Made by a program: the position numbers and the translations under genes. Positions 54,460 through 62,499 of a stretch of DNA of 64,000 nt are shown one piece after another (within the stretch, counting starts at the first letter, position 1; each line of letters starts with the position of its first letter). The DNA is taken from contig NZ_SMSE01000002.1 in NCBI RefSeq assembly GCF_004354085.1, forward strand, positions 558,001 through 622,000. The letters are read 5' to 3'. The notes beneath the pieces are model-generated. The model had not been told where the DNA came from, searched no databases, and saw only the letters and a list, made by a program, of their open reading frames with translations. Source of the stretch: Seongchinamella unica (GTDB taxonomy: Bacteria > Pseudomonadota > Gammaproteobacteria > Pseudomonadales > Halieaceae).

Positions 54460-54708
54460 ATGTCGTCCTATATCGAGATACCTGCAGAGCGACTCGGTGA
54501 AGATGTGCTGCAGGGGCTGCTGGAGGAATTCGCCAGCAGGGACGGTACTGACTACGGCGAGGTTGAGTTGACCCTGGCGGAAAAGACGGGCAATCTGCGC
54601 CGCCAGTTGCAGCGGGGAGAGTTGTTGCTGCTGTTTGAAACCGAGCGCGAGCAGTGGGACCTGATGATTGCAGACCAGGCGCGGGCACTGTTGCGGGACG
54701 AAGACTGA
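54460..54708 (+). CDS. YheU family protein (UPF0270)
   Basis: A small 82-residue protein of the YheU family: [29 protein letters not shown], followed by [19 protein letters not shown]. Its function is unknown to me. The ATG at 54460 has AAGGAG 9 bases upstream; a nine-codon extension to 54433 would place the Shine-Dalgarno inside the gene. It is the first gene of a tightly packed seven-gene operon and ends one base before tusA. Confidence 0.85.
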   Translation: MSSYIEIPAERLGEDVLQGLLEEFASRDGTDYGEVELTLAEKTGNLRRQLQRGELLLLFETEREQWDLMIADQARALLRDED

Positions 54709-54709
54709 T

Positions 54710-54955
54710 ATGCCGATGACTGATGATCATGTGCTGGATGCCAGAGGGCTGTTTTGCCCGGAGCCGGTGATGTTGTTGCACAACGTGATCAGGGACATGG
54801 AAGCGGGGCAGGTGGTGCAGGTGGTTGCCACTGATCCCTCCACCCAGCGCGATATTCCCAAATTCTGCAGTTTTCTGGGGCACGAACTGTTGCGCCAGGA
54901 GGAGTCCGAGGGTTGCTACCGGTACTGGCTGCGCAAGCAGGGAACCGCGCCTTGA
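54710..54955 (+). CDS. tusA: Sulfur carrier protein TusA
   Basis: A small sulfurtransferase that relays persulfide sulfur, for example to tRNA 2-thiouridine and cofactor synthesis. It is 81 residues, with the catalytic Cys16 in [18 protein letters not shown], the CPxP family motif. The ATG at 54710 begins one base after the yheU stop. Its TGA overlaps the TTG start of epmC. Together with NfuA, MetH and CysI it belongs to a sulfur-handling neighbourhood, though these genes are spread over 50 kb. Confidence 0.95.
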   Translation: MPMTDDHVLDARGLFCPEPVMLLHNVIRDMEAGQVVQVVATDPSTQRDIPKFCSFLGHELLRQEESEGCYRYWLRKQGTAP

Positions 54956-55518
54956 GTGTCGCCACCCGCCGTGAAATTTTCGATTGCAGCCGGCTGGTGT
55001 CGGTCTTCGAGGGCTGTTTTGGTGTTACTGAAAACACGTCGCTGGTCGGCGGCGCGCAAGAACCACTGTATCGGCCTGCCGATGACAATAACTCCCGCAA
55101 CCTGCTGTACTTCCGCGAGGACTATTTTGCCAGCGCCCTGCACGAAACCGCGCACTGGTGTATTGCCGGCGCCGAGCGCCGCAGACTGGTCGATTTCGGT
55201 TACTGGTACGCACCCGAGGGGCGCAGCGCCGACGAGCAAAGGGCCTTTGAGGCCGTGGAAGTAAAACCGCAGGCCCTGGAGTGGATATTCTCACTGGCCT
55301 GCGGTTACCGTTTCCGGATCAGCGTCGATAATTTTGCTGACCGGGGCGAACTGGTTGATACCTCGGATTTTCGTCGCAAGGTCGCCACCCAGGCCCGGCA
55401 CTGGCAGCGGGTGGGTTTGCCGCCGCGGGCGGCCCGCTTCACCCGTGCTCTGAGGCAGGAATTTGCCACACCGGCAGCGCTCCCGGAACGATGCTTCGAA
55501 CCGGAGGCGCTCGCCTGA
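54952..55518 (+). CDS. epmC: Elongation factor P hydroxylase EpmC
   Basis: Hydroxylates the beta-lysylated lysine of elongation factor P. The YfcM/EpmC signature is clear: [29 protein letters not shown] with the metal motif HETAHW (His64, Glu65, His68), followed by [20 protein letters not shown] and [16 protein letters not shown]. From the TTG at 54952 the protein is 188 residues, against 182 in E. coli. This start overlaps the tusA stop (TTGA) and has AGGGAA upstream. The EF-P and lysylation genes are not in the window. Confidence 0.92.
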   Translation: MSVATRREIFDCSRLVSVFEGCFGVTENTSLVGGAQEPLYRPADDNNSRNLLYFREDYFASALHETAHWCIAGAERRRLVDFGYWYAPEGRSADEQRAFEAVEVKPQALEWIFSLACGYRFRISVDNFADRGELVDTSDFRRKVATQARHWQRVGLPPRAARFTRALRQEFATPAALPERCFEPEALA

Positions 55519-55520
55519 TC

Positions 55521-56429
55521 ATGGCGCAGAGAGCCTGGCTGCTGGACGCATCCATTTATATTTTCAGGGCATGGTTCTCCCTGCCGGAGCGCTGGCACAA
55601 CGGGGACGGTATTCCCCTTAATGCGGTTTACGGTTATGCCGGCTTCCTCTGTGAACTGCTCTCCCGGGTGCAGCCGGCCCCCCATCTTGCCGCGGCTTTT
55701 GACGAAAGCCTGGGCAGTTGCTTTCGCAATGAACTCTATCCCGACTACAAGGCCAGCCGGGCACTGCCCGATGACGCGCTGGCTTTCCAATTGCAAAGCT
55801 GCAGGGAGCTGACCGAGTTATGCGGGATTCCCTGTTATGGCAGTGAGCGTTACGAGGCAGATGACTATCTCGCCAGCCTGGCACGGCTGGCAAAGGCAAA
55901 GCAGCTGCCGGTTACGGTGATAACCCGTGACAAGGACCTGGGACAGTTGTTGTCGGAGCCGGATGACGCCTGGTGGGACTTTGCCGCCGGAAAAACAGTC
56001 GATATTGAGCAGTTCGAGCAGCGATTTGGCGTTCGTCCGCAGCAATTTGCCGACTACCTTGGCCTGGTCGGGGACAGCGTCGATGACATTCCAGGGGTGC
56101 CCGGCATCGGCCCCAGGACCGCCGTCGGGCTGCTCGCGCAATTCGGTACGCTGGAAGCGATTGCCGAGGATCTGCAGGCTGTCGCCCGCTTACCTCTGCG
56201 GGGGGCTTCGCGATTGCCGGAGAAACTGTCCACTTACTGGCCCCAGGCAATGCTGTCCCGGCAATTGGCCCGGCTGGAAGACAAGGTTCCCGGATTGGAC
56301 CGGCTTCCGGAATACGCTCTCTCCGGGGAGCACATCGATGCAGTGGTTGATTTCCTGCAGTCGCTGGGGCTCGGGGGTCCGCTGGTCCGGCGCTGGCAAA
56401 AATTGGCGGCAGGGTTGCAGCACTCATGA
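55521..56429 (+). CDS. 5'-3' exonuclease / flap endonuclease, Xni-like
   Basis: A 302-residue single-domain FEN-type nuclease resembling the N-terminal domain of DNA polymerase I and Xni. Acidic active-site segments are YEADDYLASLA and TRDKDLGQLL. The DNA-binding helix-hairpin-helix region is LVGDSVDDIPGVPGIGPRTAVGLL. Tyr-Lys in LYPDYKASRA fits the arch that recognises 5' ends. The ATG at 55521 is 2 bases after epmC; a 10-codon extension overlaps epmC and is unlikely. It is longer than E. coli Xni (251 residues), so the symbol is left open. Confidence 0.85.
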   Translation: MAQRAWLLDASIYIFRAWFSLPERWHNGDGIPLNAVYGYAGFLCELLSRVQPAPHLAAAFDESLGSCFRNELYPDYKASRALPDDALAFQLQSCRELTELCGIPCYGSERYEADDYLASLARLAKAKQLPVTVITRDKDLGQLLSEPDDAWWDFAAGKTVDIEQFEQRFGVRPQQFADYLGLVGDSVDDIPGVPGIGPRTAVGLLAQFGTLEAIAEDLQAVARLPLRGASRLPEKLSTYWPQAMLSRQLARLEDKVPGLDRLPEYALSGEHIDAVVDFLQSLGLGGPLVRRWQKLAAGLQHS

Positions 56430-57577
56430 CATTGCAGCTGGTGGCCGATGAAAATATCCCTGGCGTCGAGGCCATGTTCGGTCCCGGGGTGGCAGTGCAG
56501 CGGGTGGCCGGTCGCCGGCTGACCCGGGCGTCGATAGCCGGTGCTGACATGCTGCTGGTGCGCTCGGTCACCGGCGTGAATGCAGAACTGCTGGAGGGCA
56601 CACCGGTGAAGTTTGTCGGCACCGCCACCAGCGGCACCGATCACATCGACATCAACTATCTGCGGGAGGCCAACATCGGCTTTGCCCACGCGCCGGGCTC
56701 CAATGCGAACTCGGTCGTTGAATACGTGCTGGGCGCGATTGCCGCCCTCGATGACTACCTCGAGCGTCTCCTGGCGGGCGCTTCTGTCGGCATCGTCGGC
56801 TATGGCAACATTGGTCGTGCGCTGGCGGCGCGCTTGCGGGCCCTGGGTATTCGCTGTCTGGTCAACGATCCGTGGCTGTCTGCCACCGAGCTTGGTGAGG
56901 CGATTGAGCTGGAGGCTGTACTGCGCTGCGAGGTGGTTTGCCTGCACCCGGAACTGACTCGAGAAGACCCCTGGCCCAGCTTTCACCTGCTGGGTGAATC
57001 GGAACTGGCCAGCCTGGGTCGTGGGCAATTGCTGATCAATGCCAGTCGCGGGCCCGTGATCGATAACGCCGCACTGTATCGGCGCCTGCAACACAGTGCC
57101 GGCCCCGACGTGGTGCTGGACGTCTGGGAAACAGAGCCGTTTGTGCCCGCAGCGCTGTTGGACGCGGTGCGTCTGGGAACGGCGCATATTGCCGGTTACA
57201 GCTACGATGGCAAACTGCTGGCAACCCGGATGCTGCGCGACGCCGCCGGCACCTGTCTCGGGCAGCGCTTCATCGGTGCCGAAGCCAGTGCTGGTGAGGC
57301 CCCGACCCCGCTGCGGGTTGATCACGATGTGTCCCTGCCACAGCTGTTACGAAAACTGTTGAATGATTGTTACCAGATCGAGGAGGACGACCGCCAATTG
57401 CGCGCAGCCGTGGCGGGGGCAGATCATGAAGACTGCCGGGAACACTTTGACCAGTTGCGAAAGTGTTACCCGCAGCGTCGCGAACTTGCTGGGCGGAAGG
57501 TCCTCCTGGCCGGTGGCAGTGAACGCTGGCGGGACATTGTGCGGGCCCTGGGCTGTAGTCCTCTGGAGGGTGATTAG
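56426..57577 (+). CDS. pdxB: Erythronate-4-phosphate dehydrogenase
   Basis: The second enzyme of DXP-independent pyridoxal phosphate synthesis, oxidising 4-phosphoerythronate with NAD+. Signature regions are VADENIPGVEAMF, FVGTATSGTDHID, the NAD motif VGIVGYGNIGRALAARL, INASRGPVIDNAAL, HIAGYSYDGKL and a C-terminal PdxB dimerisation domain. At 383 residues it is normal. The ATG overlaps the upstream stop (ATGA), and a three-base gap separates it from the NAD kinase-like gene. Confidence 0.95.
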   Translation: MTLQLVADENIPGVEAMFGPGVAVQRVAGRRLTRASIAGADMLLVRSVTGVNAELLEGTPVKFVGTATSGTDHIDINYLREANIGFAHAPGSNANSVVEYVLGAIAALDDYLERLLAGASVGIVGYGNIGRALAARLRALGIRCLVNDPWLSATELGEAIELEAVLRCEVVCLHPELTREDPWPSFHLLGESELASLGRGQLLINASRGPVIDNAALYRRLQHSAGPDVVLDVWETEPFVPAALLDAVRLGTAHIAGYSYDGKLLATRMLRDAAGTCLGQRFIGAEASAGEAPTPLRVDHDVSLPQLLRKLLNDCYQIEEDDRQLRAAVAGADHEDCREHFDQLRKCYPQRRELAGRKVLLAGGSERWRDIVRALGCSPLEGD

Positions 57578-57580
57578 CCC

Positions 57581-58732
57581 GTGGTCGCATTAACGCTGGG
57601 TCTGATCGTTAACCCCCTGGCCGGCCTGGGGGGGAGCCGGGCGCTGAAAGGCAGCGATGGCGCTGCGGTGCGTGAACTTGCCGGGAGCCTGACGCAGGCC
57701 GAACTGCAACGGTCCAATACCCGGGCTGCCAGGGCCTTGCAGAGGCTGGTCGGTATCGAAGACGTGCTGATACTCACCTGGGAAGGAGACATGGGAGGGC
57801 ATGTTGCCGAGTCCCTGGGGCTCAATTATCGGATCATCGGCGGTGTGAAGGGGGATCTCAGTGATCCTGCCGACACTCGAGGTGCTGCGCAGGCCATGCT
57901 TGCCGCCGGGGTCGACGTGCTGGTATTCGCCGGCGGCGACGGAACCGCCCGGGATATTTATGATGTTGTGGGCGACCGATTGCCGGTTCTGGGAATACCG
58001 GCCGGGGTGAAAATGCATTCGGGGGTGTTCGCGGTGTCCCCCGAGGCCGCCGGTGAGTTGTTGCTGGAACTGTCCCGTGCCGGACTGGTTGGATTGCGCC
58101 GTCAGGAAGTCAGGGATATCGACGAAGAGGCGTTCAGGCACGATGTGGTTCGCAGCCGCTTTTACGGTGAAATGCTGGTTCCGGGGGAGGGACGTTACCT
58201 GCAGCACACCAAGATAGGGGGTCGCGAAAGCCAGGAACTGGTAGCCGCCGAGATCGCCGCCTGGGTGGCGGAACAGATGGATGACGAGACCCTGTACCTG
58301 GTCGGTCCGGGGTCAACCACCGCAGCCCTGATGGAGGAACTGGGACTGGACAATACCCTGTTGGGCGTCGATGTGATCGGCGCTGGCAGACTGCGCTGCA
58401 GTGATGCCGATGAAGCTCGATTGCTGGCCCTGCTCGCTGACCACGGCGGCCCGGCACACATCCTGGTGACGGCCATTGGTGGCCAGGGGCATATTTTTGG
58501 CCGCGGCAATCAGCAGATTTCACCGGCGGTCATCCGCGCGGTGGGCCTGGAAAACATATCGGTTCTGGCGGCAAAATCAAAGATCAGCGGCCTTGAGGGC
58601 AGGCCCCTGCTGGTTGATACCAATGACCCTGAACTGGATGCCCAACTCAGCGGTTACCGTGAGATAATTACCGGCTACGACGACCGTATTCTGTATCCGG
58701 TCGCAGCGATGGATGAACAGGAGAGAGCATGA
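57581..58732 (+). CDS. ATP-NAD kinase family protein
   Basis: A 383-residue protein of the ATP-NAD/AcoX kinase family. The kinase motif is GGDGTARD (near residue 117), with the N-terminal [19 protein letters not shown] phosphate-binding stretch and [15 protein letters not shown]. It has a long C-terminal extension reading [19 protein letters not shown]. This family differs from the main NAD kinase NadK; its real substrate is not known to me. The GTG start is 3 bases after pdxB, and its TGA overlaps msrB (ATGA). Confidence 0.85.
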   Translation: MVALTLGLIVNPLAGLGGSRALKGSDGAAVRELAGSLTQAELQRSNTRAARALQRLVGIEDVLILTWEGDMGGHVAESLGLNYRIIGGVKGDLSDPADTRGAAQAMLAAGVDVLVFAGGDGTARDIYDVVGDRLPVLGIPAGVKMHSGVFAVSPEAAGELLLELSRAGLVGLRRQEVRDIDEEAFRHDVVRSRFYGEMLVPGEGRYLQHTKIGGRESQELVAAEIAAWVAEQMDDETLYLVGPGSTTAALMEELGLDNTLLGVDVIGAGRLRCSDADEARLLALLADHGGPAHILVTAIGGQGHIFGRGNQQISPAVIRAVGLENISVLAAKSKISGLEGRPLLVDTNDPELDAQLSGYREIITGYDDRILYPVAAMDEQERA

Positions 58733-59109
58733 AAGACAACGAGTACTGGCGCGACAAGTTGAGTCCGGAGGAGTTTGAGGTCTGCCGGGAAAAGGGTACC
58801 GAGAAGCCGTTTTCCGGCGAATACTGGAACGCGACGGACAAGGGTGTTTACAACTGCAAGTGCTGCGGTGAGCCCCTGTTTCTCTCGGACAGTAAATTTG
58901 ACGCCGGCTGCGGCTGGCCAAGCTTTTTCAAGCCGGCGGACGCTGAGGTTATCGAGGAGGCGCCCGATCATTCCCACGGCATGACCCGCACGGAAATCAT
59001 GTGCAAGAAGTGCGGTTCCCATCTGGGGCACGTATTCGAGGACGGGCCACAGCCGACAGGGCTGCGCTATTGTGTGAACAGCCTTTCGGTGAAGCTGGAT
59101 AAGGAGTAG
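58729..59109 (+). CDS. msrB: Peptide-methionine (R)-S-oxide reductase
   Basis: Repairs oxidised methionine (R-sulfoxide) in proteins. The catalytic Cys115 is in RYCVNS. A zinc site uses Cys43/Cys46 and Cys92/Cys95, with GCGWPSF and the [10 protein letters not shown] segment in between. At 126 residues it is typical. The ATG overlaps the upstream gene (ATGA). It is the last gene of the operon and ends 16 bases before the convergent tRNA-Gly gene, without a visible terminator. Confidence 0.97.
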   Translation: MKDNEYWRDKLSPEEFEVCREKGTEKPFSGEYWNATDKGVYNCKCCGEPLFLSDSKFDAGCGWPSFFKPADAEVIEEAPDHSHGMTRTEIMCKKCGSHLGHVFEDGPQPTGLRYCVNSLSVKLDKE

Positions 59110-59125
59110 TTGGACAAGGGGTAGA

Positions 59126-59201
59126 TGGAGCGGGAAACCGGGTTCGAACCGGCGACCTCAACCTTGGCAAGGTTGCGCTCTACCAACTGAGCTATTCCCG
59201 C
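59126..59201 (-). tRNA. tRNA-Gly (anticodon GCC)
   Basis: A complete 76-base cloverleaf with encoded CCA. The acceptor stem GCGGGAA/TTCCCGC is perfect, the D arm is GCTCAGTTGGTAGAGC, the anticodon loop is TTGCCAA, and the T loop is TTCGAAC. It is the 3'-most unit of the minus-strand tRNA transcript and shares its 5' 43 bases with two upstream truncated copies. Confidence 0.97.
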
Positions 59202-59263
59202 ATCTGTCGCGTTTATGCCCACCGCCGTGGTCGCCGGAACCGTCGAGGCTGCGCGCCCCGCCG

Positions 59264-59306
59264 CAACCTTGGCAAGGTTGCGCTCTACCAACTGAGCTAT
59301 TCCCGC
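59264..59306 (-). pseudogene. Truncated tRNA-Gly (5' half, copy 2)
   Basis: Identical to bases 1-43 of the intact tRNA-Gly: acceptor 5' strand, D arm and the complete anticodon stem-loop with GCC. The variable loop, T arm and acceptor 3' strand are missing and replaced by unrelated GC-rich spacer. RNase P could still recognise its 5' end only poorly, as the acceptor stem cannot form. Confidence 0.9.
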
Positions 59307-59368
59307 ATCTGTCGCGTTTATGCCCACCGCCGTGGTCGCCGGAACCGTCGAGGCTGCGCGCCCCGCCG

Positions 59369-59411
59369 CAACCTTGGCAAGGTTGCGCTCTACCAACTGA
59401 GCTATTCCCGC
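59369..59411 (-). pseudogene. Truncated tRNA-Gly (5' half, copy 3)
   Basis: A second identical 43-base 5' half of tRNA-Gly(GCC), directly downstream of tRNA-Glu in transcription order, again ending exactly after the anticodon stem. Confidence 0.9.
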
Positions 59412-59427
59412 GGCAATCAGGATCGAG

Positions 59428-59503
59428 TGGCGTCCCCTAGGGGGTTCGAACCCCTGTTACCGCCGTGAAAGGGCGGTGTCCTAGGCCACTAGACGAAGGG
59501 GAC
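59428..59503 (-). tRNA. tRNA-Glu (anticodon TTC)
   Basis: A complete 76-base tRNA with encoded CCA. The acceptor is GTCCCCT/AGGGGAC, the anticodon loop is CTTTCAC and the T loop is TTCGAAC. It is the first tRNA after the promoter at 59531-59559, and closely resembles E. coli tRNA-Glu. Confidence 0.97.
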
Positions 59504-59530
59504 CCGTCGTGTCTCGATCGAGAGGCGCGC

Positions 59531-59559
59531 ATTTTAGGGATAGCGGGAACCTCAGTCAA
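59531..59559 (-). promoter_or_regulatory. Promoter of the tRNA-Glu/tRNA-Gly unit
   Basis: Minus strand: -35 TTGACT (59554-59559), a 17-base spacer and -10 TAAAAT (59531-59536), followed by a GCGCGCC discriminator. This is the pattern of stringently controlled stable-RNA promoters. Confidence 0.85.
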
Positions 59560-59656
59560 GCCTCAACGGGCAATTTAATTCGAGGGATTTTTGCTGTAAC
59601 TTCATAGGCTTAGAATTCAACGCTAGAGTACTGTTTAGCTTGGAACGCGGCCGTCG

Positions 59657-59678
59657 CGGGGAGTGAATTGACTCCCCG
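59657..59678 (+). other. Stem-loop before the GST remnant
   Basis: CGGGGAGT pairs with ACTCCCCG (8 bp, loop GAATTG), ending 20 bases upstream of the ATG at 59699. There is no T-tract, so it is more likely an mRNA leader structure than a terminator. Confidence 0.45.
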
Positions 59679-59698
59679 GAATGTCATGGAGACAGGCC

Positions 59699-59902
59699 AT
59701 GAAGATTGATGGCGATTACCGGTCTGGAAACTGTGACACGCTCAAATTTGTCACCGCGAGGTTACCTATTGCCCAGCAGTGGGTGCCGGTCGATAGACTG
59801 GCGGGCGAGGGGGACTCCGAACGGGGTCGCTACCCCGCTGTACAGGCCTGGTTGGGGCGCGTCCGGGCAACGCCGGGCTATACAGGAATGGTACCCTCAT
59901 GA
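59699..59902 (+). pseudogene. Glutathione S-transferase remnant with internal in-frame deletion
   Basis: A 67-codon reading frame. The first part (MKIDGDYRSGNCDTLKF, then WVPVDRLAGEGDSERG) matches the N-terminal thioredoxin-fold start of GSTs of the SGNCYKV type. It then jumps directly to RYPAVQAWLGRVRATPGYTGM, the typical last residues of a GST. About 130-150 middle residues, including most of the glutathione site and the helical domain, are absent. It stays open to its stop, which overlaps the next ATG (ATGA), so it may still be translated and drive coupling. A functional short protein is unlikely. Confidence concerns the GST ancestry. Confidence 0.7.
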
Positions 59903-60714
59903 AAATACTGGTTCTGGCCAATAGCGACCTTGCCAGTAACTACGCGCTCAATCTGCTGCTGCCGGCATTGCAGGGGCACCGGGTGACACTGCTGCTGTCC
60001 TCCGCTGTCGGCGGCACAGCGACCCGACCGGAACCGCTGCAGCAGCTGAAGTTTTTTGAACAACAACTGTTCAATGAGCTGTTGTTTCCCCTGCTCGACC
60101 GCGCCGGCGCCCGGCGCTTTCGCAGTTTCGCTGGCCTGCGGCCATGGCTGGCGGCAGACCCCGGCATCGAAAACGCCATAAACAGTGGGGAGAGCGTGGC
60201 CGGTCTGGCTGCGGAACCACCGGACCTGATCCTGTCCATCCGCTATGGCGGCATTCTCAGGGAGCATGTTATCGCCATTCCCAGGCACGGCGTTATCAAC
60301 CTCCACTCCGGGCGATTACCCCGGTACCGCGGGGTTATGGCGAGTTTCTGGGCCATGTTGGCGGGTGAGAAGGAACTCGGCACCACCCTGCACACCATCG
60401 ACGACAGCAGTATCGATACCGGGCGGGTGATTGCAACAACCAGTACGGCACTTTCGGCTGACAGGTCCTACCTGTGGAATGTCCTCAATCTCTACCCTGC
60501 GGGCATTCAGTGCATGCTTGATGCAGTGGCGGCGCTGGCTGCGGGAAACCCGCTGCAGACCCGCCCCCAGGGCGAAGCCGGCCGTTACTTCACCTTTCCC
60601 ACCGAGGAGGAACTGCAGGCATTTTTTGCCGCTGGCCACCGCCTCTACGATCCGGCGGAAACTATCGATCTGGCCAGAAAATACTACCTTGGAGAAAGTG
60701 AGGACTTGTCATGA
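59899..60714 (+). CDS. Formyltransferase-family protein
   Basis: A 271-residue protein with a formyl-transferase N-terminal domain. Catalytic triad residues are visible: Asn134 and His136 in INLHSGRLPRYRG and Asp173 in DDSSIDTGRV, with about the same spacing as in GART and methionyl-tRNA formyltransferase. The HSGRLP variant and the absence of the Fmt C-terminal domain make Fmt itself unlikely. A sugar-nucleotide or small-molecule formyltransferase is possible; substrate unknown. Its ATG overlaps the GST remnant, and its stop overlaps the cupin gene. Confidence 0.78.
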   Translation: MKILVLANSDLASNYALNLLLPALQGHRVTLLLSSAVGGTATRPEPLQQLKFFEQQLFNELLFPLLDRAGARRFRSFAGLRPWLAADPGIENAINSGESVAGLAAEPPDLILSIRYGGILREHVIAIPRHGVINLHSGRLPRYRGVMASFWAMLAGEKELGTTLHTIDDSSIDTGRVIATTSTALSADRSYLWNVLNLYPAGIQCMLDAVAALAAGNPLQTRPQGEAGRYFTFPTEEELQAFFAAGHRLYDPAETIDLARKYYLGESEDLS

Positions 60715-61124
60715 GGATCAGGGCAGCAGTGTGTGCTTGTTTACTCTCGCCACTGGCGTTAGCCGAGCCAATATTACAGACGGGAGAATCCTGGGATGGG
60801 GGCGCAATTGCCTACCCGCCCGGTAACGCCGAGGTTACCGCCCAGATTCTCCGGCTGGAGGCAGGCCAGTCAGCCCCTTTCCACTGTCACCCGGTGCCGA
60901 CCATGGGCTACGTACTCAAGGGTACCGCGGAGGTGGAAACAATCGACGGCAAGCGGATGATCATCGGGCCCGGCGATCCCCTGGTGGAGGTCATGCGCAC
61001 GGTTCATCGAGGTACCGCGGTGGATGGTGAGGTTGAAATTGTCGTGTTCTATGCGGGCGCCGAGGGGGTGCCCACCACCGTGAGGCCGGACGAGGACCCG
61101 GAAGGTCGTTACTGCGACAGCTGA
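60711..61124 (+). CDS. Secreted cupin-domain protein
   Basis: The 137-residue protein has a signal peptide (RAAVCACLLSPLALA, cleavage near residue 18) and a single cupin barrel. Metal-binding candidates are PFHCHPVPTMGYVLKG and, later, VHRGTAVDG. It is expected in the periplasm. The role is unknown; small cupins of this kind often bind a metal and a small ligand. The ATG overlaps the formyltransferase stop (ATGA), so the two are coupled, an unusual pairing of a cytoplasmic and an exported protein. Confidence 0.8.
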   Translation: MRIRAAVCACLLSPLALAEPILQTGESWDGGAIAYPPGNAEVTAQILRLEAGQSAPFHCHPVPTMGYVLKGTAEVETIDGKRMIIGPGDPLVEVMRTVHRGTAVDGEVEIVVFYAGAEGVPTTVRPDEDPEGRYCDS

Positions 61125-61127
61125 GCC

Positions 61128-61511
61128 CTATTGCAGTCCCATCAGGCTGGCCTTGGCCTCGCGCATGTTCAGGGTTTCACCCCGGCCGGCGGCCGCCAGG
61201 CGCATGTCATCCAGCTTCTGGTAGGCCGCTATCTCTTCATCCGGCATGTAGTGCAGGCATTCGCCGCCGAAAAACCACAGCAGGTCGCGGGGAAACGCCG
61301 GGGCAAAGTCGGGGTAGGTAGTGAACAGGCGCGACACCAGCGTCGGGCCATCGGCATACAGGTCGCCGTTCCCCTCGGCCAGTGCCTTGAATCTCGCTCC
61401 CAACTCTTTCAGGGAGTCACCTTCGGGCAGGTGCTCCAGCCGTTTTTCGGTGGTATTGGCGAATTCGACCAGCAACTGCTGGCAGTAGCGGGCGTATTGT
61501 TTGTCATCCAT
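61128..61511 (-). CDS. PA2817-like conserved protein
   Basis: A 127-residue, mostly helical, acidic protein without a signal peptide. It resembles the small conserved family typified by Pseudomonas PA2817 (the DKQYARYCQQLLVEFANTTEKRLE start and RDLLWFFGGECLHYMPDEEIAAYQKLDD). Function unknown. The ATG at 61511 is preferred over a 35-codon extension that would run into the yadG leader. It is divergent from the ABC transporter genes, close to which it also sits in Pseudomonas as I recall. Confidence 0.7.
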   Translation of the reverse strand: MDDKQYARYCQQLLVEFANTTEKRLEHLPEGDSLKELGARFKALAEGNGDLYADGPTLVSRLFTTYPDFAPAFPRDLLWFFGGECLHYMPDEEIAAYQKLDDMRLAAAGRGETLNMREAKASLMGLQ

Positions 61512-61581
61512 GGGGAAATTTCGTCTCGCAGGCTCAATGCAGGTACAATAGCGCGTTTTGTTCAGGGCAACGCAATTCGAG

Positions 61582-62499
61582 ATGATACCAGCTCTTCGCA
61601 TCGAAAATCTCAGCAAGGTTTATGACAACGGCTTTGAGGCACTAAAGGGCGTCAGCCTGTCGGTGGAGCAGGGGGATTTCTACGCTCTGCTTGGCCCCAA
61701 TGGCGCGGGCAAGTCCACCACCATTGGCATCATCTGCTCCCTGGTCAGTAAAACCACCGGCAAGGTCCAGGTTTTTGATGCCGACATCGATGAAAACTTT
61801 CCGGCGGCCAAGAAATACATTGGCATCGTGCCCCAGGAGTTCAATTTCAACGTGTTTGAAAAAGCCTTCGATATCGTGGTCAACCAGGGCGGTTACTACG
61901 GCATGCAGGCACCTCTCGCCCGCGAGCGGGCCGAAAAATACCTCCGCGCGCTGGGGTTGTGGGACAAACGCGATGTCCCCGCCCGGACCCTGTCGGGTGG
62001 CATGAAGCGGCGCCTGATGATCGCCCGGGCGCTGGTACACGAACCGAAACTGCTGATCCTCGACGAGCCTACTGCCGGCGTGGATATCGAGATGCGCCGG
62101 TCCATGTGGGATTTTCTTAAAAAAATCAATGCCGAGGGAACGACCATTATCCTCACCACCCACTACCTGGAGGAGGCGGAGGCCCTGTGTCGCCATATCG
62201 GCATCATCAACAATGGCGAGATTGTCGAAAACACCTCTATCAAGGCGCTGTTGCGCCAGCTGCAGCGGGAAGTGTTCATTTTCGACAGTGTCGAAGAACT
62301 CGAAGACGACATCGGCATTCCCGGCTTTGTCACCCGCAGGCTGGATGCTCACAGCATGGAGATAGAGGTGGAGAAAGGGCAGAGCATTAACCAGGTTTTT
62401 GCCGAGCTGGGAAACCGGGGCATCCACATCAGCAGCATGCGTAACCGGGCCAACCGCCTGGAGGAGATGTTTGTCAACCTGGTGGAGGGCGCGGCGTGA
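61582..62499 (+). CDS. yadG: ABC transporter ATP-binding protein (YadG-like)
   Basis: ATPase subunit of an ABC-2 exporter. It has Walker A GPNGAGKST (38-46), Q-loop VPQEFNFNVFE, signature LSGGMKRRLM, Walker B LLILDEPTAGVD and the switch His in ILTTHYLEEAE. At 305 residues it is close to E. coli YadG. I chose ATG at 61582 over the TTG 8 codons upstream because the family begins here; neither has a strong Shine-Dalgarno. It overlaps yadH by 4 bases (GTGA). The exported substrate is unknown. Confidence 0.92.
   Translation: MIPALRIENLSKVYDNGFEALKGVSLSVEQGDFYALLGPNGAGKSTTIGIICSLVSKTTGKVQVFDADIDENFPAAKKYIGIVPQEFNFNVFEKAFDIVVNQGGYYGMQAPLARERAEKYLRALGLWDKRDVPARTLSGGMKRRLMIARALVHEPKLLILDEPTAGVDIEMRRSMWDFLKKINAEGTTIILTTHYLEEAEALCRHIGIINNGEIVENTSIKALLRQLQREVFIFDSVEELEDDIGIPGFVTRRLDAHSMEIEVEKGQSINQVFAELGNRGIHISSMRNRANRLEEMFVNLVEGAA

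Larger units (their letters stand above)
59159..59411 (-). repeat. 105-bp tandem repeat (2.4 copies) built on the 5' part of tRNA-Gly
   Basis: The unit is 43 bases of the tRNA-Gly 5' half plus a 62-base spacer. Copies occupy 59159-59263 and 59264-59368, with a third tRNA half at 59369-59411. By eye I see no mismatch between copies. The spacer (59202-59263 and 59307-59368) is GC-rich and does not form a T-arm. Confidence 0.95.

Noticed and set aside
59067-59396. 109-residue minus-strand ORF with a repeated AQLVERNLAKV-type sequence
   Set aside because: It is the translation of the tRNA-Gly repeat units; the internal protein repeats simply mirror the 105-bp DNA repeat.
59159-59411. Possible CRISPR-like array
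   Set aside because: Only 2.4 copies of a 105-bp unit, identical spacers, and the repeat is a tRNA half; no cas genes.
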